Shown here piece by piece: positions 9,111 through 17,596 of a DNA stretch of 64,000 bases. Position numbers and translations under genes: made by a program. This DNA comes from Pseudorhizobium flavum (GTDB lineage: Bacteria; Pseudomonadota; Alphaproteobacteria; Rhizobiales; Rhizobiaceae). Position 1 is the first letter of the stretch; each line of letters begins with the position of its first letter. The notes below the pieces were generated by a model. It was not told the DNA's origin. It did not search any database and worked only from the letters and a program-made list of their open reading frames with translations. The DNA is taken from assembly GCF_902502825.2 (NCBI RefSeq), contig NZ_LR723670.1:496001-560000 (forward strand), written 5' to 3'.

Positions 9111-9436
9111 TCGATAGCATTACCCAGATAAGCTCCCTGTCGCCGACCCGGAACCTGAAGGAACTGGTCGAGACGAGTTCCTCCCTCAATGGCACGCTTG
9201 CTCCCGGCGAGAACGCCGGCATGAACTTCGCCAGCGTCCTTGGCGGCATGGCGACCGACACCATGAACAGCCTGAAGTTCGCCGAAGTGAAATCCTTCGA
9301 GGGAATTCAGGGCAAGGCCAACACCCGTGAGGTGGTGGACGCCGTCCTGCAGGCCCAGCAGTCGTTGAATACGGCGATCGCGCTGCGCGACAAGATCGTG
9401 AATGCGTATCTCGAAGTCACCAAGATGTCGATCTAA
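9107..9436 (+). CDS. fliE: Flagellar hook-basal body protein FliE
   Basis: FliE joins the MS ring to the rod. This 109-aa protein has a variable N-terminus and the conserved helical C-terminus ([32 protein letters not shown], about residues 75-106). It overlaps flgC by 4 bp and is followed 18 bp later by flgG. Confidence 0.95.
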   Translation: MIDSITQISSLSPTRNLKELVETSSSLNGTLAPGENAGMNFASVLGGMATDTMNSLKFAEVKSFEGIQGKANTREVVDAVLQAQQSLNTAIALRDKIVNAYLEVTKMSI

Positions 9437-9454
9437 CGGAGCGGAGACCAGGAC

Positions 9455-10243
9455 ATGAGAGCGCTTTCCGTCGCGGCGACGGGCATGGATGCCCAGCAGA
9501 CCAATCTCGAGGTCATCGCCAACAACATCGCCAACATCAACACGACCGGCTACAAGCGCGCGCGTGCTGAATTCTCCGACCTCCTTTACCAGACCGAGCG
9601 TGCCCAGGGCGTGCCGAACCGCGCCAACCAGGCGATCGTGCCGGAAGGCGCCAACATCGGCCTCGGTGTCCAGACCGCCGCCGTGCGCAACATTCATACG
9701 CAGGGCCAGCTGACCCATACCGAGAACAGCCTCGACCTCTCGCTGGTCGGCCGCGGTTGGTTCCAGATCGAGGCGCCCGACGGCACGACGATGTACACGC
9801 GGGCCGGCGCCTTCAACACCAATGCCCAGGGACAACTCGTCACCATCGACGGTTATACGGTCGTTCCAGGCATCGTCTTCCCGCCGGAGGTCAGTGAGAC
9901 TGTCATCAGCCGGACCGGCCAGGTGAGCGTCCGCATCGGGAATGCGACCGAGTTCCAGGAAATCGGCCAGCTTACCATCGCCAACTTCGTGAACGAGGCA
10001 GGACTGCAGCCGCTCGGCGACAATCTGTTCGCCCAGACCCCGGCGTCGGGCGAGCCGATCGTCGCCGTCCCGGAAGATCCGGGCTTCGGTTACGTGAAGC
10101 AGGGCTATCTGGAAGCCTCCAACGTCGATGCGGTGAAGGAGATCACCGACCTCATCTCTGCGCAGCGTGCCTACGAGATGAACTCCAAAGTGATCACCAC
10201 GGCAGATGAGATGGCTTCCATCGTCAGCAAGAACCTGAAGTAA
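9455..10243 (+). CDS. flgG: Distal rod protein FlgG
   Basis: FlgG builds the distal rod. The 262-aa protein contains the N-terminal rod motif ([23 protein letters not shown]), a FlgG-type central region with [20 protein letters not shown], and the C-terminal motif [29 protein letters not shown]. Length and motifs are those expected of the family. Confidence 0.97.
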   Translation: MRALSVAATGMDAQQTNLEVIANNIANINTTGYKRARAEFSDLLYQTERAQGVPNRANQAIVPEGANIGLGVQTAAVRNIHTQGQLTHTENSLDLSLVGRGWFQIEAPDGTTMYTRAGAFNTNAQGQLVTIDGYTVVPGIVFPPEVSETVISRTGQVSVRIGNATEFQEIGQLTIANFVNEAGLQPLGDNLFAQTPASGEPIVAVPEDPGFGYVKQGYLEASNVDAVKEITDLISAQRAYEMNSKVITTADEMASIVSKNLK

Positions 10244-10261
10244 GCAGCGGGAAGGGCAGAC

Positions 10262-10744
10262 ATGATGTTTCGCCGCAGAATGAGGATCATCAACGGGAAG
10301 GTCTTCCCGTGGGCTGCCGCCTTGCTATTGGGGATGACAGCTGCTGCCGCCGCGAACATGGGCACCGCCGTGGTGCCGAAGCAGATCATCTATCCCGGCG
10401 AGGAGATTTCGGTCGCCGCGGTGGAAGAGGTCGACGTGACCAATCCGAACCTCGCCGGTGGCTATGCCCGCACGGTCGAGGAAGTCAGCGGCATGGTCAG
10501 CACGCGAACACTGCTGCCAGGCCGCACCATTGCCCTCTCCGGGCTGCGGGCGCCCTATGCGGTGCGCCGCGGCTCGTCGGTACGTCTCTCCTTCAGCATC
10601 GACAACATGACGATCTCGGCGGCCGGCATGCCTCTCCAGGACGCCTCTGTCGGAGATCTCATTCGAGTGCGAAATACGGATTCCGGCGTCATCGTGAGCG
10701 GTACGGTAATGGGTGACGGGACGGTACAGGTGATGGCGCGATGA
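10262..10744 (+). CDS. flgA: Flagellar P-ring assembly chaperone FlgA
   Basis: FlgA is a periplasmic chaperone for FlgI. The 160-aa protein has an N-terminal signal peptide (hydrophobic core PWAAALLLGMTAAAAA, about residues 17-32) and a SAF-type domain (TRTLLPGRTIALSGLRAPYAVRRGSSVRL and IRVRNTDSGVIVSGTVMGDGTVQV). ATG codons at 10262 and 10265 are both possible. The stop overlaps the flgI start by 4 bp, consistent with co-production of chaperone and client. Confidence 0.95.
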   Translation: MMFRRRMRIINGKVFPWAAALLLGMTAAAAANMGTAVVPKQIIYPGEEISVAAVEEVDVTNPNLAGGYARTVEEVSGMVSTRTLLPGRTIALSGLRAPYAVRRGSSVRLSFSIDNMTISAAGMPLQDASVGDLIRVRNTDSGVIVSGTVMGDGTVQVMAR

Positions 10745-11862
10745 AACACGCTCGCTGGATACTGGCACTGGTTCTGACGGCGGCGGCACTCTCTGCTGTT
10801 GCCCCATCGGCCATGGCGGACGCCGCCCGCATCAAGGACATCGCTTCGCTACAGTCTGGCCGCGACAACCAGTTGATCGGCTATGGTCTGGTCGTCGGTC
10901 TGCAGGGTAGCGGAGACAGCCTTCGCAGTTCGCCCTTCACCGACCAGTCCATGCGGGCGATGCTGCAAAATCTCGGCATTTCCACCCAGGGGGGGCAGTC
11001 CAATGCGAAGAACGTCGCAGCTGTGATGGTCACCGCGAACCTGCCGCCCTTCGCAAGCCCGGGCAGCCGTCTCGATGTCAGTGTCAGCTCGCTGGGCGAC
11101 GCGACCTCGCTGCGCGGCGGCACGCTGGTGATGACGTCTCTCTCCGGTGCCGACGGCCAGATCTATGCCGTGGCCCAGGGTGCTGTCATCGTATCGGGTT
11201 TTTCCGCCCAGGGAGAGGCGGCGACGCTGACCGAAGGTGTCGCTACGGCCGGTCGGGTCCCGAACGGAGCGATCATCGAGCGCGAACTGCCGTCCCGCTT
11301 CAAGGATGCGGTCAACCTGGTGCTGCAATTGCGCAATCCGGATTTCTCCACGGCCGTCCGCATGGCGGATGCGGTGAACGTCTTTGCGGGTCAGCGTTAT
11401 GGCGGTCCGATCGCAGAGGCGCGTGACTCCCAGGAAGTCATCATCGCCAAGCCGAAGGCTGCCGACCTCACGCGCCTGATGGCCGAAGTCGAGAACCTGG
11501 TGGTCCAGACCGACACTCCGGCCAAGGTCGTCATCAACGAGCGCACCGGCACCATCGTCATCGGCGCCGATGTCCGGGTTTCGCGCGTCGCCGTGAGCTA
11601 TGGGACGCTCACCGTCCAGGTGACGGAGACACCGCAGGTCATCCAGCCCGAGCCGTTTTCCCGGGGCGTGACTGCGGTCCAGCCGGAAACGGACATCATG
11701 GCGATGAAGGAAGGCGGCCCGGTCGCCATCCTCGATGGTCCCGATCTCCGTACGCTGGTCGCCGGCCTCAACAATATCGGCGTCAAGCCCGACGGGATCA
11801 TTGCCATCCTTCAGGGCATCAAGTCTGCCGGTGCCCTTCAAGCGGAGCTTGTCCTGCAATGA
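10741..11862 (+). CDS. flgI: Flagellar P-ring protein FlgI
   Basis: FlgI forms the periplasmic P ring around the distal rod. The 373-aa protein has a cleavable signal peptide ending near ALSAVAPSAMA|DAARIKD. It contains the family segments LIGYGLVVGLQGSGDSLRSSPFT and NVAAVMVTANLPPFASPGSRLDVSVSS, and the C-terminal LDGPDLRTLVAGLNNIGVKPDGIIAILQGIKSAGALQAEL. It overlaps flgA and motE by 4 bp each. Confidence 0.97.
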   Translation: MKHARWILALVLTAAALSAVAPSAMADAARIKDIASLQSGRDNQLIGYGLVVGLQGSGDSLRSSPFTDQSMRAMLQNLGISTQGGQSNAKNVAAVMVTANLPPFASPGSRLDVSVSSLGDATSLRGGTLVMTSLSGADGQIYAVAQGAVIVSGFSAQGEAATLTEGVATAGRVPNGAIIERELPSRFKDAVNLVLQLRNPDFSTAVRMADAVNVFAGQRYGGPIAEARDSQEVIIAKPKAADLTRLMAEVENLVVQTDTPAKVVINERTGTIVIGADVRVSRVAVSYGTLTVQVTETPQVIQPEPFSRGVTAVQPETDIMAMKEGGPVAILDGPDLRTLVAGLNNIGVKPDGIIAILQGIKSAGALQAELVLQ

Positions 11863-12392
11863 CCGAGCAAAGGAACCCTTGTGGCCGTCGCCCCTCCCTT
11901 CGCCACATTATTCTGGCAGGCGTGGTACTGCTGGCGGTCCCGCAGGTTAATGCGCAGGAGCCTGCTCCATCGCTCACGAACTCCACCCAGGACGAGATCA
12001 GGCAGTTCTGCACCAACATTGCCGATGCCGCCAGGGATCAGCGCTACCTCTTGCAGAAGCAGGAGCTGGAAAAGCTGCAGTCCGACGTCGACGCCCGGAT
12101 CGTCGTTCTGGAAAGCCGCAAGGCGGAGTACGAGGACTGGCTGAAGCGTCGCAACGATTTCCTCACTCGTGCCGAGGCAGGCCTCGTCGAGATCTTCAAG
12201 ACGATGAAGGCCGATGCCGCCGCGCCGCAGCTCGAAGAAATGAACGTCGAAGTGGCGGCTGCCATCATCATGAAGCTTCCGCCACGCCAGTCGGGGCTCG
12301 TCCTCAGCGAAATGGATCCCCAGAAGGCGGGAGTGATTGCCACGATCATCGCCAGCGCATCCGACCCCAATACCTCGAAAGAACCCTCATGA
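11859..12392 (+). CDS. motE: Motility chaperone MotE
   Basis: MotE is a rhizobial periplasmic chaperone that stabilises MotC. This 177-aa protein has a signal peptide (IILAGVVLLAVPQVNAQ, about residues 16-32), a long coiled coil (about residues 60-115, rich in Lys/Glu) and a C-terminal MgtE-N-like segment (PQLEEMNVEVAAAIIMKLPPRQSGLVLSEMDPQKAGVI). The start overlaps flgI and the stop overlaps flgH by 4 bp. Its client MotC is encoded at 22485. Confidence 0.88.
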   Translation: MTEQRNPCGRRPSLRHIILAGVVLLAVPQVNAQEPAPSLTNSTQDEIRQFCTNIADAARDQRYLLQKQELEKLQSDVDARIVVLESRKAEYEDWLKRRNDFLTRAEAGLVEIFKTMKADAAAPQLEEMNVEVAAAIIMKLPPRQSGLVLSEMDPQKAGVIATIIASASDPNTSKEPS

Positions 12393-13108
12393 AGAAGCGT
12401 GCCCCAGCCATCATGGCTGTCCTCCTGCTCGCGGGATGCCAGAGCCAGACCATCAAGGAAATCGGCAATGCGCCTTCCATGAGCCCGATCGGCAGCGGCC
12501 TGCAATACGCTTCCGCGCCGCAGATGGCGTCCTATCCAAAACAGCCGCGCCAGCTTTCCAATGGCTACTCGCTATGGAGCGACTCGCAGTCCGCGCTCTT
12601 CAAGGATGCCCGCGCCCTCAACGTTGGCGATATCCTCACCGTCGACATCCAGATCAACGATAGAGCCTCGTTCGACAACGAAACCGAACGCAGCCGCACG
12701 AACGGCACCAATCTGCAGTGGGGCGCCCAGGTCTCGAACTTCCTCGGCTTCAGCACGGACACCGGTACATCGGGCGACATGGGGACTGATTCCAATTCGA
12801 GTTCGCAGGGCAAGGGTTCCACGGAGCGTTCCGAAAAGCTGAAACTGCTCGTTGCAGCCGTCGTGACCGGAATTCTGGAGAACGGCAACCTGTTGATCAG
12901 CGGCTCGCAGGAAGTGCGGGTGAACCACGAAATCCGCATCCTGAACGTCGCCGGCATCGTCCGTCCGCAGGATGTCAATGCCGACAACACGATCTCCTAC
13001 GAGCGCATCGCCGAGGCGCGCATTTCCTACGGCGGCCGTGGTCGCCTGATGGAAGTACAACAGCCGCCGATTGGCCAGCAGGTGGTGGATCTCTACTCGC
13101 CCTTCTGA
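12389..13108 (+). CDS. flgH: Flagellar L-ring lipoprotein FlgH
   Basis: FlgH forms the outer-membrane L ring. The 239-aa protein has a lipoprotein signal with lipobox LLAGC (Cys about residue 17). The family core follows: SLWSDSQSALFKDARALNVGDILTVDIQIND, and later NLLISGSQEVRVNHEIRILNVAGIVRPQDVNADNTI. It is translationally coupled to motE by a 4-bp overlap. Confidence 0.97.
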   Translation: MKKRAPAIMAVLLLAGCQSQTIKEIGNAPSMSPIGSGLQYASAPQMASYPKQPRQLSNGYSLWSDSQSALFKDARALNVGDILTVDIQINDRASFDNETERSRTNGTNLQWGAQVSNFLGFSTDTGTSGDMGTDSNSSSQGKGSTERSEKLKLLVAAVVTGILENGNLLISGSQEVRVNHEIRILNVAGIVRPQDVNADNTISYERIAEARISYGGRGRLMEVQQPPIGQQVVDLYSPF

Positions 13109-13133
13109 GGCGGCCTGAGCACGGGACACGACG

Positions 13134-13631
13134 ATGGATGAGTCACAGGGCGCCGACGGTGCCAACAAGAAGAAGTCGCTTCTGCTGCTGATCGGCGGTG
13201 TTGCAATTCTGACTCTGCTTGGTGCCGGCGGCGGCTGGGTATTGGGCGGGATGATCGCGCCACCTGTTCCCGGGGTCGAGGAAGCAGTTGCGCCGGAAGG
13301 CGAGAAGGACGCCAAGGAAGAGGGTATTCCAAAGATCGCGACGGAGGCCAACGGCATCGTCTTGCTCGACCCGATAACGACCAATCTCGCCTATCCTTCC
13401 GAAAACTGGATCCGTCTCGAAGTCGCCCTTGCCTTCAACGGCCCGCCGGAACTCCCCCTTGCGGAGGATATCCACCAGGACATCCTCGCCTATGTACGGA
13501 CGGTCTCCCTGCAGCAGATCGAGGGTCCGCGCGGTTTCCAGTATCTGCGCGACGACCTTCAGGAGCGCGTCGCGTTGCGTTCGAAGGGAAAGGTATCGAG
13601 GGTGATGTTCCGCACCATGGTGATCGAGTAG
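13134..13631 (+). CDS. fliL: Flagellar basal-body-associated protein FliL
   Basis: FliL is a single-pass inner-membrane protein that surrounds the stator. The 165-aa product has a cytoplasmic N-terminus, one transmembrane helix at about residues 17-38 (LLLLIGGVAILTLLGAGGGW), a linker and a stomatin-like periplasmic domain ending GKVSRVMFRTMVIE. It follows flgH by 25 bp. Confidence 0.94.
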   Translation: MDESQGADGANKKKSLLLLIGGVAILTLLGAGGGWVLGGMIAPPVPGVEEAVAPEGEKDAKEEGIPKIATEANGIVLLDPITTNLAYPSENWIRLEVALAFNGPPELPLAEDIHQDILAYVRTVSLQQIEGPRGFQYLRDDLQERVALRSKGKVSRVMFRTMVIE

Positions 13632-13741
13632 ACCTTCTGCGGTCAGACCCCGCCGATAACAGGGGATGAACTGCGCGCCTAGTTGACCGCCATCACCTGC
13701 GATGGCTATCGAAGGTCGATGTCCAGAACCTTCGTGATCGC

Positions 13742-14479
13742 ATGATTCGGCTGATCCTCCTGCTCATAGCCATGATGGCGATTCCGGGACTTGCCCTGGC
13801 ACAGCAGTCACCCGCGGACCTTCTGAACCTGCCCGTCGACGGCTCCGCTGCGGCCTGGATCATCCGGACGTTCGGTCTTCTGACCGTCCTTTCGGTCGCG
13901 CCAGGCATCCTCATCATGGTGACCAGCTTCCCCCGCTTCGTCATCGCCTTCTCGATCCTCCGCTCCGGCATGGGGCTGGCTACTGCACCGCCCAACCTCA
14001 TATTGATCTCCATGGCGCTGTTCATGACCTTCTACGTCATGGCACCAACTTTCGACCGGGCCTGGAACGAGGGAGTGCAGCCACTTCTGGAAAATCAGAT
14101 ACAGGAGGCTGAGGCGGTCCAGAGGATCGCCGAGCCCTTCCGCGCCTTCATGAGCGTCAACACGCGCGACAAGGATCTGGCGCTCTTCGTCGATCTGGCG
14201 AGGGAGCGGAACCAGACCGTCGGTACGGCCGAGGCAATCGATTACCGGGTTCTCATCCCGGCATTCATGCTGTCGGAAATCCGGCGCGGCTTCGAGATCG
14301 GCTTCCTGATCATCCTGCCATTCCTCGTGATCGACATGGTCGTTGCCGCCATCACCATGGCCATGGGCATGATGATGCTGCCCCCGACCTCGATCTCGCT
14401 GCCGTTCAAGATCCTCTTCTTCGTCTTGATCGACGGCTGGAACCTGCTGGTCGGCAGCCTGGTCCGATCGTTCGGCTGA
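13742..14479 (+). CDS. fliP: Flagellar export gate protein FliP
   Basis: FliP is the core of the FliPQR export gate. The 245-aa protein has a signal peptide ending near PGLALAQ|QSP and the family segments VAPGILIMVTSFPRFVIAFSILR and LATAPPNLILISMALFMTFYVM. C-terminal membrane helices follow (SEIRRGFEIGFLIILPFLVIDMVVA, then the GMMMLPPTSISLPFKILFF region). FliQ and FliR are encoded 17 kb away at 31980 and 34462. The 110-bp gap from fliL shows no clear terminator. Confidence 0.97.
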   Translation: MIRLILLLIAMMAIPGLALAQQSPADLLNLPVDGSAAAWIIRTFGLLTVLSVAPGILIMVTSFPRFVIAFSILRSGMGLATAPPNLILISMALFMTFYVMAPTFDRAWNEGVQPLLENQIQEAEAVQRIAEPFRAFMSVNTRDKDLALFVDLARERNQTVGTAEAIDYRVLIPAFMLSEIRRGFEIGFLIILPFLVIDMVVAAITMAMGMMMLPPTSISLPFKILFFVLIDGWNLLVGSLVRSFG

Positions 14480-14645
14480 CCGTTAACCACGCCTCCTTAC
14501 CCCCCGTTTACCATGAGCCGACTGCCGACCTGAGTGGCGCTCGGATTTAAGATGTTGGCAAGAATTGGCGTGCGACCTTTGCCTCACACGACGGGTTTGG
14601 TAGCCAAAGATGCGGCACCGAGTGGCATGACGCCGGGCTGTCGTG

Positions 14646-14700
14646 ACCGGAAGGGAAACCGATCCGGTATGTCCCCCAATAGTATTTTGTCAAAGGGACA
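14646..14700 (+). promoter_or_regulatory. Flagellin leader RNA element (two hairpins) of first flagellin gene
   Basis: Hairpin 1 pairs ACCGG (14646-14650) with CCGGT (14664-14668). Hairpin 2 pairs TGTCCC (14670-14675) with GGGACA (14695-14700), which contains the ribosome-binding purines 6 nt before the ATG at 14707. The block TCCGGTATGTCCC recurs with one base change ahead of the next two flagellin genes. Confidence 0.65.
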
Positions 14701-14706
14701 AACATT

Positions 14707-15882
14707 ATGTCGAGTGTTCTGACCAACACCAATGCAATGGCAGCTCTTGCAACGCTGCGTAACATCTCTTCCAACATGGAAGACACCCAGGCGCGTATCT
14801 CCTCCGGTCTGCGCGTCGGTTCGGCTTCCGATAACGCGGCCTACTGGTCGATTGCTACGACCATGCGTTCTGACAACATGGCTCTGTCGTCGGTTTCCGA
14901 CGCTCTGGGCCTCGGTGCCGCCAAGGTCGATACCGCTTATGCCGGTATGGAATCGGCCATCGAAGTCGTGAAGGAAATCAAGGCCAAGCTCGTTGCCGCA
15001 ACCGAGGACGGCGTCGACAAGTCCAAGATCCAGGAAGAGATTTCGCAGCTGAAGGACCAGCTGACGGCGATCTCCTCTGCGGCATCCTTCTCCGGCGAGA
15101 ACTGGCTCCAGGCCGACCTCACCGGCGCAGGCGGCACGATCCAGAAGAACGTCGTGGCCTCCTTCGTTCGCGACGACCAGGGCAATGTCTCTGTCAAGAA
15201 GGTGAACTACACGCTCGACTCGACGACCGTTCTGTTCGATGACGGCGGCAACACCGGTATCCTCGACAAGACCTACAACGTCTCGCAGGCAAGCGTGACC
15301 CTGAAGGTCAACATGAACGGTACCGAGACCGAGTTCACGGTTGGTGCCTATTCCGTTGATGACCTGATCGCGGACGGCGCGACCTTTGATGGCGACTATG
15401 CCAACTCCACGGGTGCTCTCGCTGGTGATTACGTGAAGGTCAACGGCAACTGGGTTGCCGCAGTTGACGTCGGCACCACCGGCCAGGAAGTCGTCTATGA
15501 CGACGGCACGACCAAGTGGGGCGTAGACACCGGTGCTGTTCCGACGACGGCCGTTGCCACTCAGTCCATCGCGACCCTCGACCTGGCATCGCTGACCACT
15601 GCCCAGCTCGACGTGATGATCTCCGCGGTTGACGCGGCTCTGAGCGACATGACGAGTGCTGCCGCCGACCTCGGTTCGATCGGCATGCGCATCGACATGC
15701 AGGAAGAGTTCGTCAAGAAGCTGAGCGAGTCGATCGACGCTGGTATCGGCCGCCTGGTTGATGCCGACATGAACGAAGAGTCGACCCGTCTGAAGGCTCT
15801 GCAGACGCAGCAGCAGCTGGCAATCCAGGCTCTCTCGATCGCCAACTCCGACTCGCAGAACGTCCTGTCGCTCTTCCGTTAA
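14707..15882 (+). CDS. flaA: Flagellin (first of four tandem copies)
   Basis: This is a filament subunit of 391 aa. It has the conserved flagellin N-terminal helix (SGLRVGSASDNAAYWSIATTMRSDN, about residues 33-57) and the C-terminal helix (GIGRLVDADMNEESTRLKALQTQQQLAIQALSIANS). A variable central domain lies between about residues 160 and 290. It is secreted by the flagellar type III system, so no signal peptide is expected. A strong intrinsic terminator follows, so it is a single-gene transcript. The flaA name follows the gene order known in Sinorhizobium. Confidence 0.95.
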   Translation: MSSVLTNTNAMAALATLRNISSNMEDTQARISSGLRVGSASDNAAYWSIATTMRSDNMALSSVSDALGLGAAKVDTAYAGMESAIEVVKEIKAKLVAATEDGVDKSKIQEEISQLKDQLTAISSAASFSGENWLQADLTGAGGTIQKNVVASFVRDDQGNVSVKKVNYTLDSTTVLFDDGGNTGILDKTYNVSQASVTLKVNMNGTETEFTVGAYSVDDLIADGATFDGDYANSTGALAGDYVKVNGNWVAAVDVGTTGQEVVYDDGTTKWGVDTGAVPTTAVATQSIATLDLASLTTAQLDVMISAVDAALSDMTSAAADLGSIGMRIDMQEEFVKKLSESIDAGIGRLVDADMNEESTRLKALQTQQQLAIQALSIANSDSQNVLSLFR

Positions 15883-15918
15883 TCGGATACGACCATCGGC
15901 TTTACAGCCGGTACATTC

Positions 15919-15956
15919 AGCCGCACCTGGCAACAGGTGCGGCTTTATCTTTTTTT
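15919..15956 (+). terminator. Intrinsic terminator after first flagellin gene
   Basis: AGCCGCACCTG (15919-15929) and CAGGTGCGGCT (15934-15944) form a perfect 11-bp stem with a GCAA loop, followed by a T-rich run. Confidence 0.9.
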
Positions 15957-16136
15957 AAGCATCTTGTGGCACGCGCGCGCGCACGCAAAGGCTGCAAAAT
16001 AAAATCTCCGGCTGTGCCTCTTTGGCTGCTCCGTTTAGCTCTTCATTAACCAAACCGGCGTTAGCTAGCCTCATCGAGACGGCGAGTTAACCTTGAAAAT
16101 TAACAGGTTAGCAAGCATGACGCTGTGCGCCTTCTC
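15957..16136. promoter_or_regulatory. Intergenic region upstream of second flagellin: GTTAAC-type boxes and CG-alternating run
   Basis: The region has no gene. It contains an 18-nt alternating purine-pyrimidine run at 15969-15986 and several TTAAC boxes before the leader element (for example within 16046-16060 and 16085-16105). The promoter of the second flagellin must lie here, but I cannot assign -35/-10 elements with confidence. The YYCRCRCAAG flagellar motif is absent. Confidence 0.4.
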
Positions 16137-16185
16137 CCGGTACAGTCCGGAATGTCCCTTCCCAAAATCAGCCATTCAAGGGGCA
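16137..16185 (+). promoter_or_regulatory. Flagellin leader RNA element (two hairpins) of second flagellin gene
   Basis: Hairpin 1 pairs CCGG (16137-16140) with CCGG (16147-16150). Hairpin 2 pairs TGTCCCTT (16153-16160) with AAGGGGCA (16178-16185), with one U-G pair. The second arm contains the Shine-Dalgarno sequence AAGGGG, 7 nt before the ATG at 16193. Confidence 0.65.
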
Positions 16186-16192
16186 CCCATAA

Positions 16193-17368
16193 ATGACTAG
16201 CATTCTGACTAACGTCGCAGCCATGGCTGCGCTCTCGACCCTGCGCGGAATTTCTTCCAGCATGGAAGAGACCCAGGCTCGCGTATCCTCCGGTCTGCGT
16301 GTCGGCGAAGCCGCTGACAATGCCGCCTACTGGTCGATCGCAACGACCATGCGTTCTGACAACATGGCTCTTTCGGCTGTTTCCGACGCTCTCGGCCTCG
16401 GTGCCGCCAAGGTCGATACCGCTTATGCCGGTATGGAATCGGCCATCGAAGTCGTCAAGGAAATCAAGGCCAAGCTCGTTGCCGCAACCGAGGACGGCGT
16501 CGATCGCACGAAGATCCAGGAAGAACTCGACCAGCTGAAGGATCAGCTGACGTCCATCGCCTCCGCCGCTGCATTCTCCGGCGAGAACTGGCTCGAGGCC
16601 GACCTCACGGCCGGTGGTATCGCTCTTCAGAAGAGCGTCGTTGCATCCTTCGTCCGCGATGACAACAACGCCGTCTCGGTCAAGAAGGTGAACTACACGC
16701 TCTCGACCAGCAACGTTCTGTTCGATACCGGAGGCAACACCGGCATCCTCGACAAGACCTACAACGTCTCGCAGGCAAGCACGACGCTGAAGGTCAACAT
16801 GAACGGTACCGAGACCGAGTTCACGGTTGGTGCCTATTCCGTTGATGACCTGATCGCGGACGGGGCGACTTTTACCGGCGACTATGCGAACTCGACGGGT
16901 GCTCTCGCCGGTGATTACGTCAAGGTCAACGGCACCTGGGTGGCCGCAGTTGACGTCGGCACCACCGGCCAGGAAGTCGTCTATGACGACGGCACGACCA
17001 AGTGGGGCGTAGACACCGGTGCTGTTCCGACGACGGCCGTTGCCACTCAGTCGGTTGCGACCCTCGACCTCGCCACGCTGACCAACGCCCAGCTCGACGT
17101 GATGATCTCCGCGGTTGACGCGGCCCTCACCGACATGACGAGTGCTGCCGCCGACCTCGGTTCGATCGGCATGCGCATCGACATGCAGGAAGAGTTCGTC
17201 AAGAAGCTGAGCGAGTCGATCGACTCCGGTATCGGCCGCCTGGTTGATGCCGACATGAACGAAGAGTCGACCCGTCTGAAGGCTCTGCAGACGCAGCAGC
17301 AGCTGGCAATCCAGTCGCTCTCGATCGCCAACTCGGCTTCGGAAGTCATCCTCACGCTGTTCCGTTAA
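16193..17368 (+). CDS. flaB: Flagellin (second of four tandem copies)
   Basis: This 391-aa filament subunit is nearly identical to the first flagellin over much of its length. It has the same N-terminal (SGLRVGEAADNAAYWSIATTMRSDN) and C-terminal helices, and shared central segments such as NGTETEFTVGAYSVDDLIAD. The nucleotide sequence includes long tracts identical to flaA even at synonymous sites (see findings). It has its own leader and a terminator at 17391-17419. The name follows Sinorhizobium gene order. Confidence 0.94.
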   Translation: MTSILTNVAAMAALSTLRGISSSMEETQARVSSGLRVGEAADNAAYWSIATTMRSDNMALSAVSDALGLGAAKVDTAYAGMESAIEVVKEIKAKLVAATEDGVDRTKIQEELDQLKDQLTSIASAAAFSGENWLEADLTAGGIALQKSVVASFVRDDNNAVSVKKVNYTLSTSNVLFDTGGNTGILDKTYNVSQASTTLKVNMNGTETEFTVGAYSVDDLIADGATFTGDYANSTGALAGDYVKVNGTWVAAVDVGTTGQEVVYDDGTTKWGVDTGAVPTTAVATQSVATLDLATLTNAQLDVMISAVDAALTDMTSAAADLGSIGMRIDMQEEFVKKLSESIDSGIGRLVDADMNEESTRLKALQTQQQLAIQSLSIANSASEVILTLFR

Positions 17369-17390
17369 TCTTCGAGCAGCTCACACTTGG

Positions 17391-17419
17391 AAGGCCGTCC
17401 CCTCGGGGGCGGCCTTTTT
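17391..17419 (+). terminator. Intrinsic terminator after second flagellin gene
   Basis: AAGGCCG at 17391-17397 pairs with CGGCCTT at 17410-17416, and further T-G and C-G pairs extend the stem inward. The stem ends in TTTTT. Confidence 0.85.
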
Positions 17420-17545
17420 CTGTTTCGTTAAACTTTGTGAACTCCGTTTAAGGTTTGTTAACCATGCCCGGCTTAACTGCAACCATCGTAACGATGGGTT
17501 AACCTAGACGAAGAAGCGGTTAACGGCATCAAGCCATACCATCGT
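17420..17545. promoter_or_regulatory. Intergenic region upstream of third flagellin with TTAACCAT half-site
   Basis: No gene is seen here. TTAACCAT lies at 17458-17465, preceded at a 6-nt gap by TTTAA (17447-17451), which is close to but not exactly the CtrA pattern TTAA-N7-TTAA. Two more GTTAAC boxes follow. The flagellar YYCRCRCAAG motif is absent. Confidence 0.4.
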
Positions 17546-17590
17546 TCCCGGCCTATCCGGGATGTCCCTCATCTAGCCAATAAAGGGGCA
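17546..17590 (+). promoter_or_regulatory. Flagellin leader RNA element (two hairpins) of third flagellin gene
   Basis: Hairpin 1 pairs TCCCGG (17546-17551) with CCGGGA (17557-17562). Hairpin 2 pairs TGTCCCT (17563-17569) with AGGGGCA (17584-17590), which is the Shine-Dalgarno sequence 6 nt before the ATG at 17597. Confidence 0.65.
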
Positions 17591-17596
17591 ACCACA

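Noticed and set aside
14600..14640. Possible flagellar promoter element upstream of the first flagellin (CTCACACGAC...TAG)
   Set aside because: The CAAG core is absent and the spacing to TAG is 8 rather than 10 nt.
14584..15933. 449-aa open frame antisense to the first flagellin gene
   Set aside because: It is the reverse-strand shadow of flaA; such long antisense frames follow from the high-GC codon bias and its protein matches nothing.
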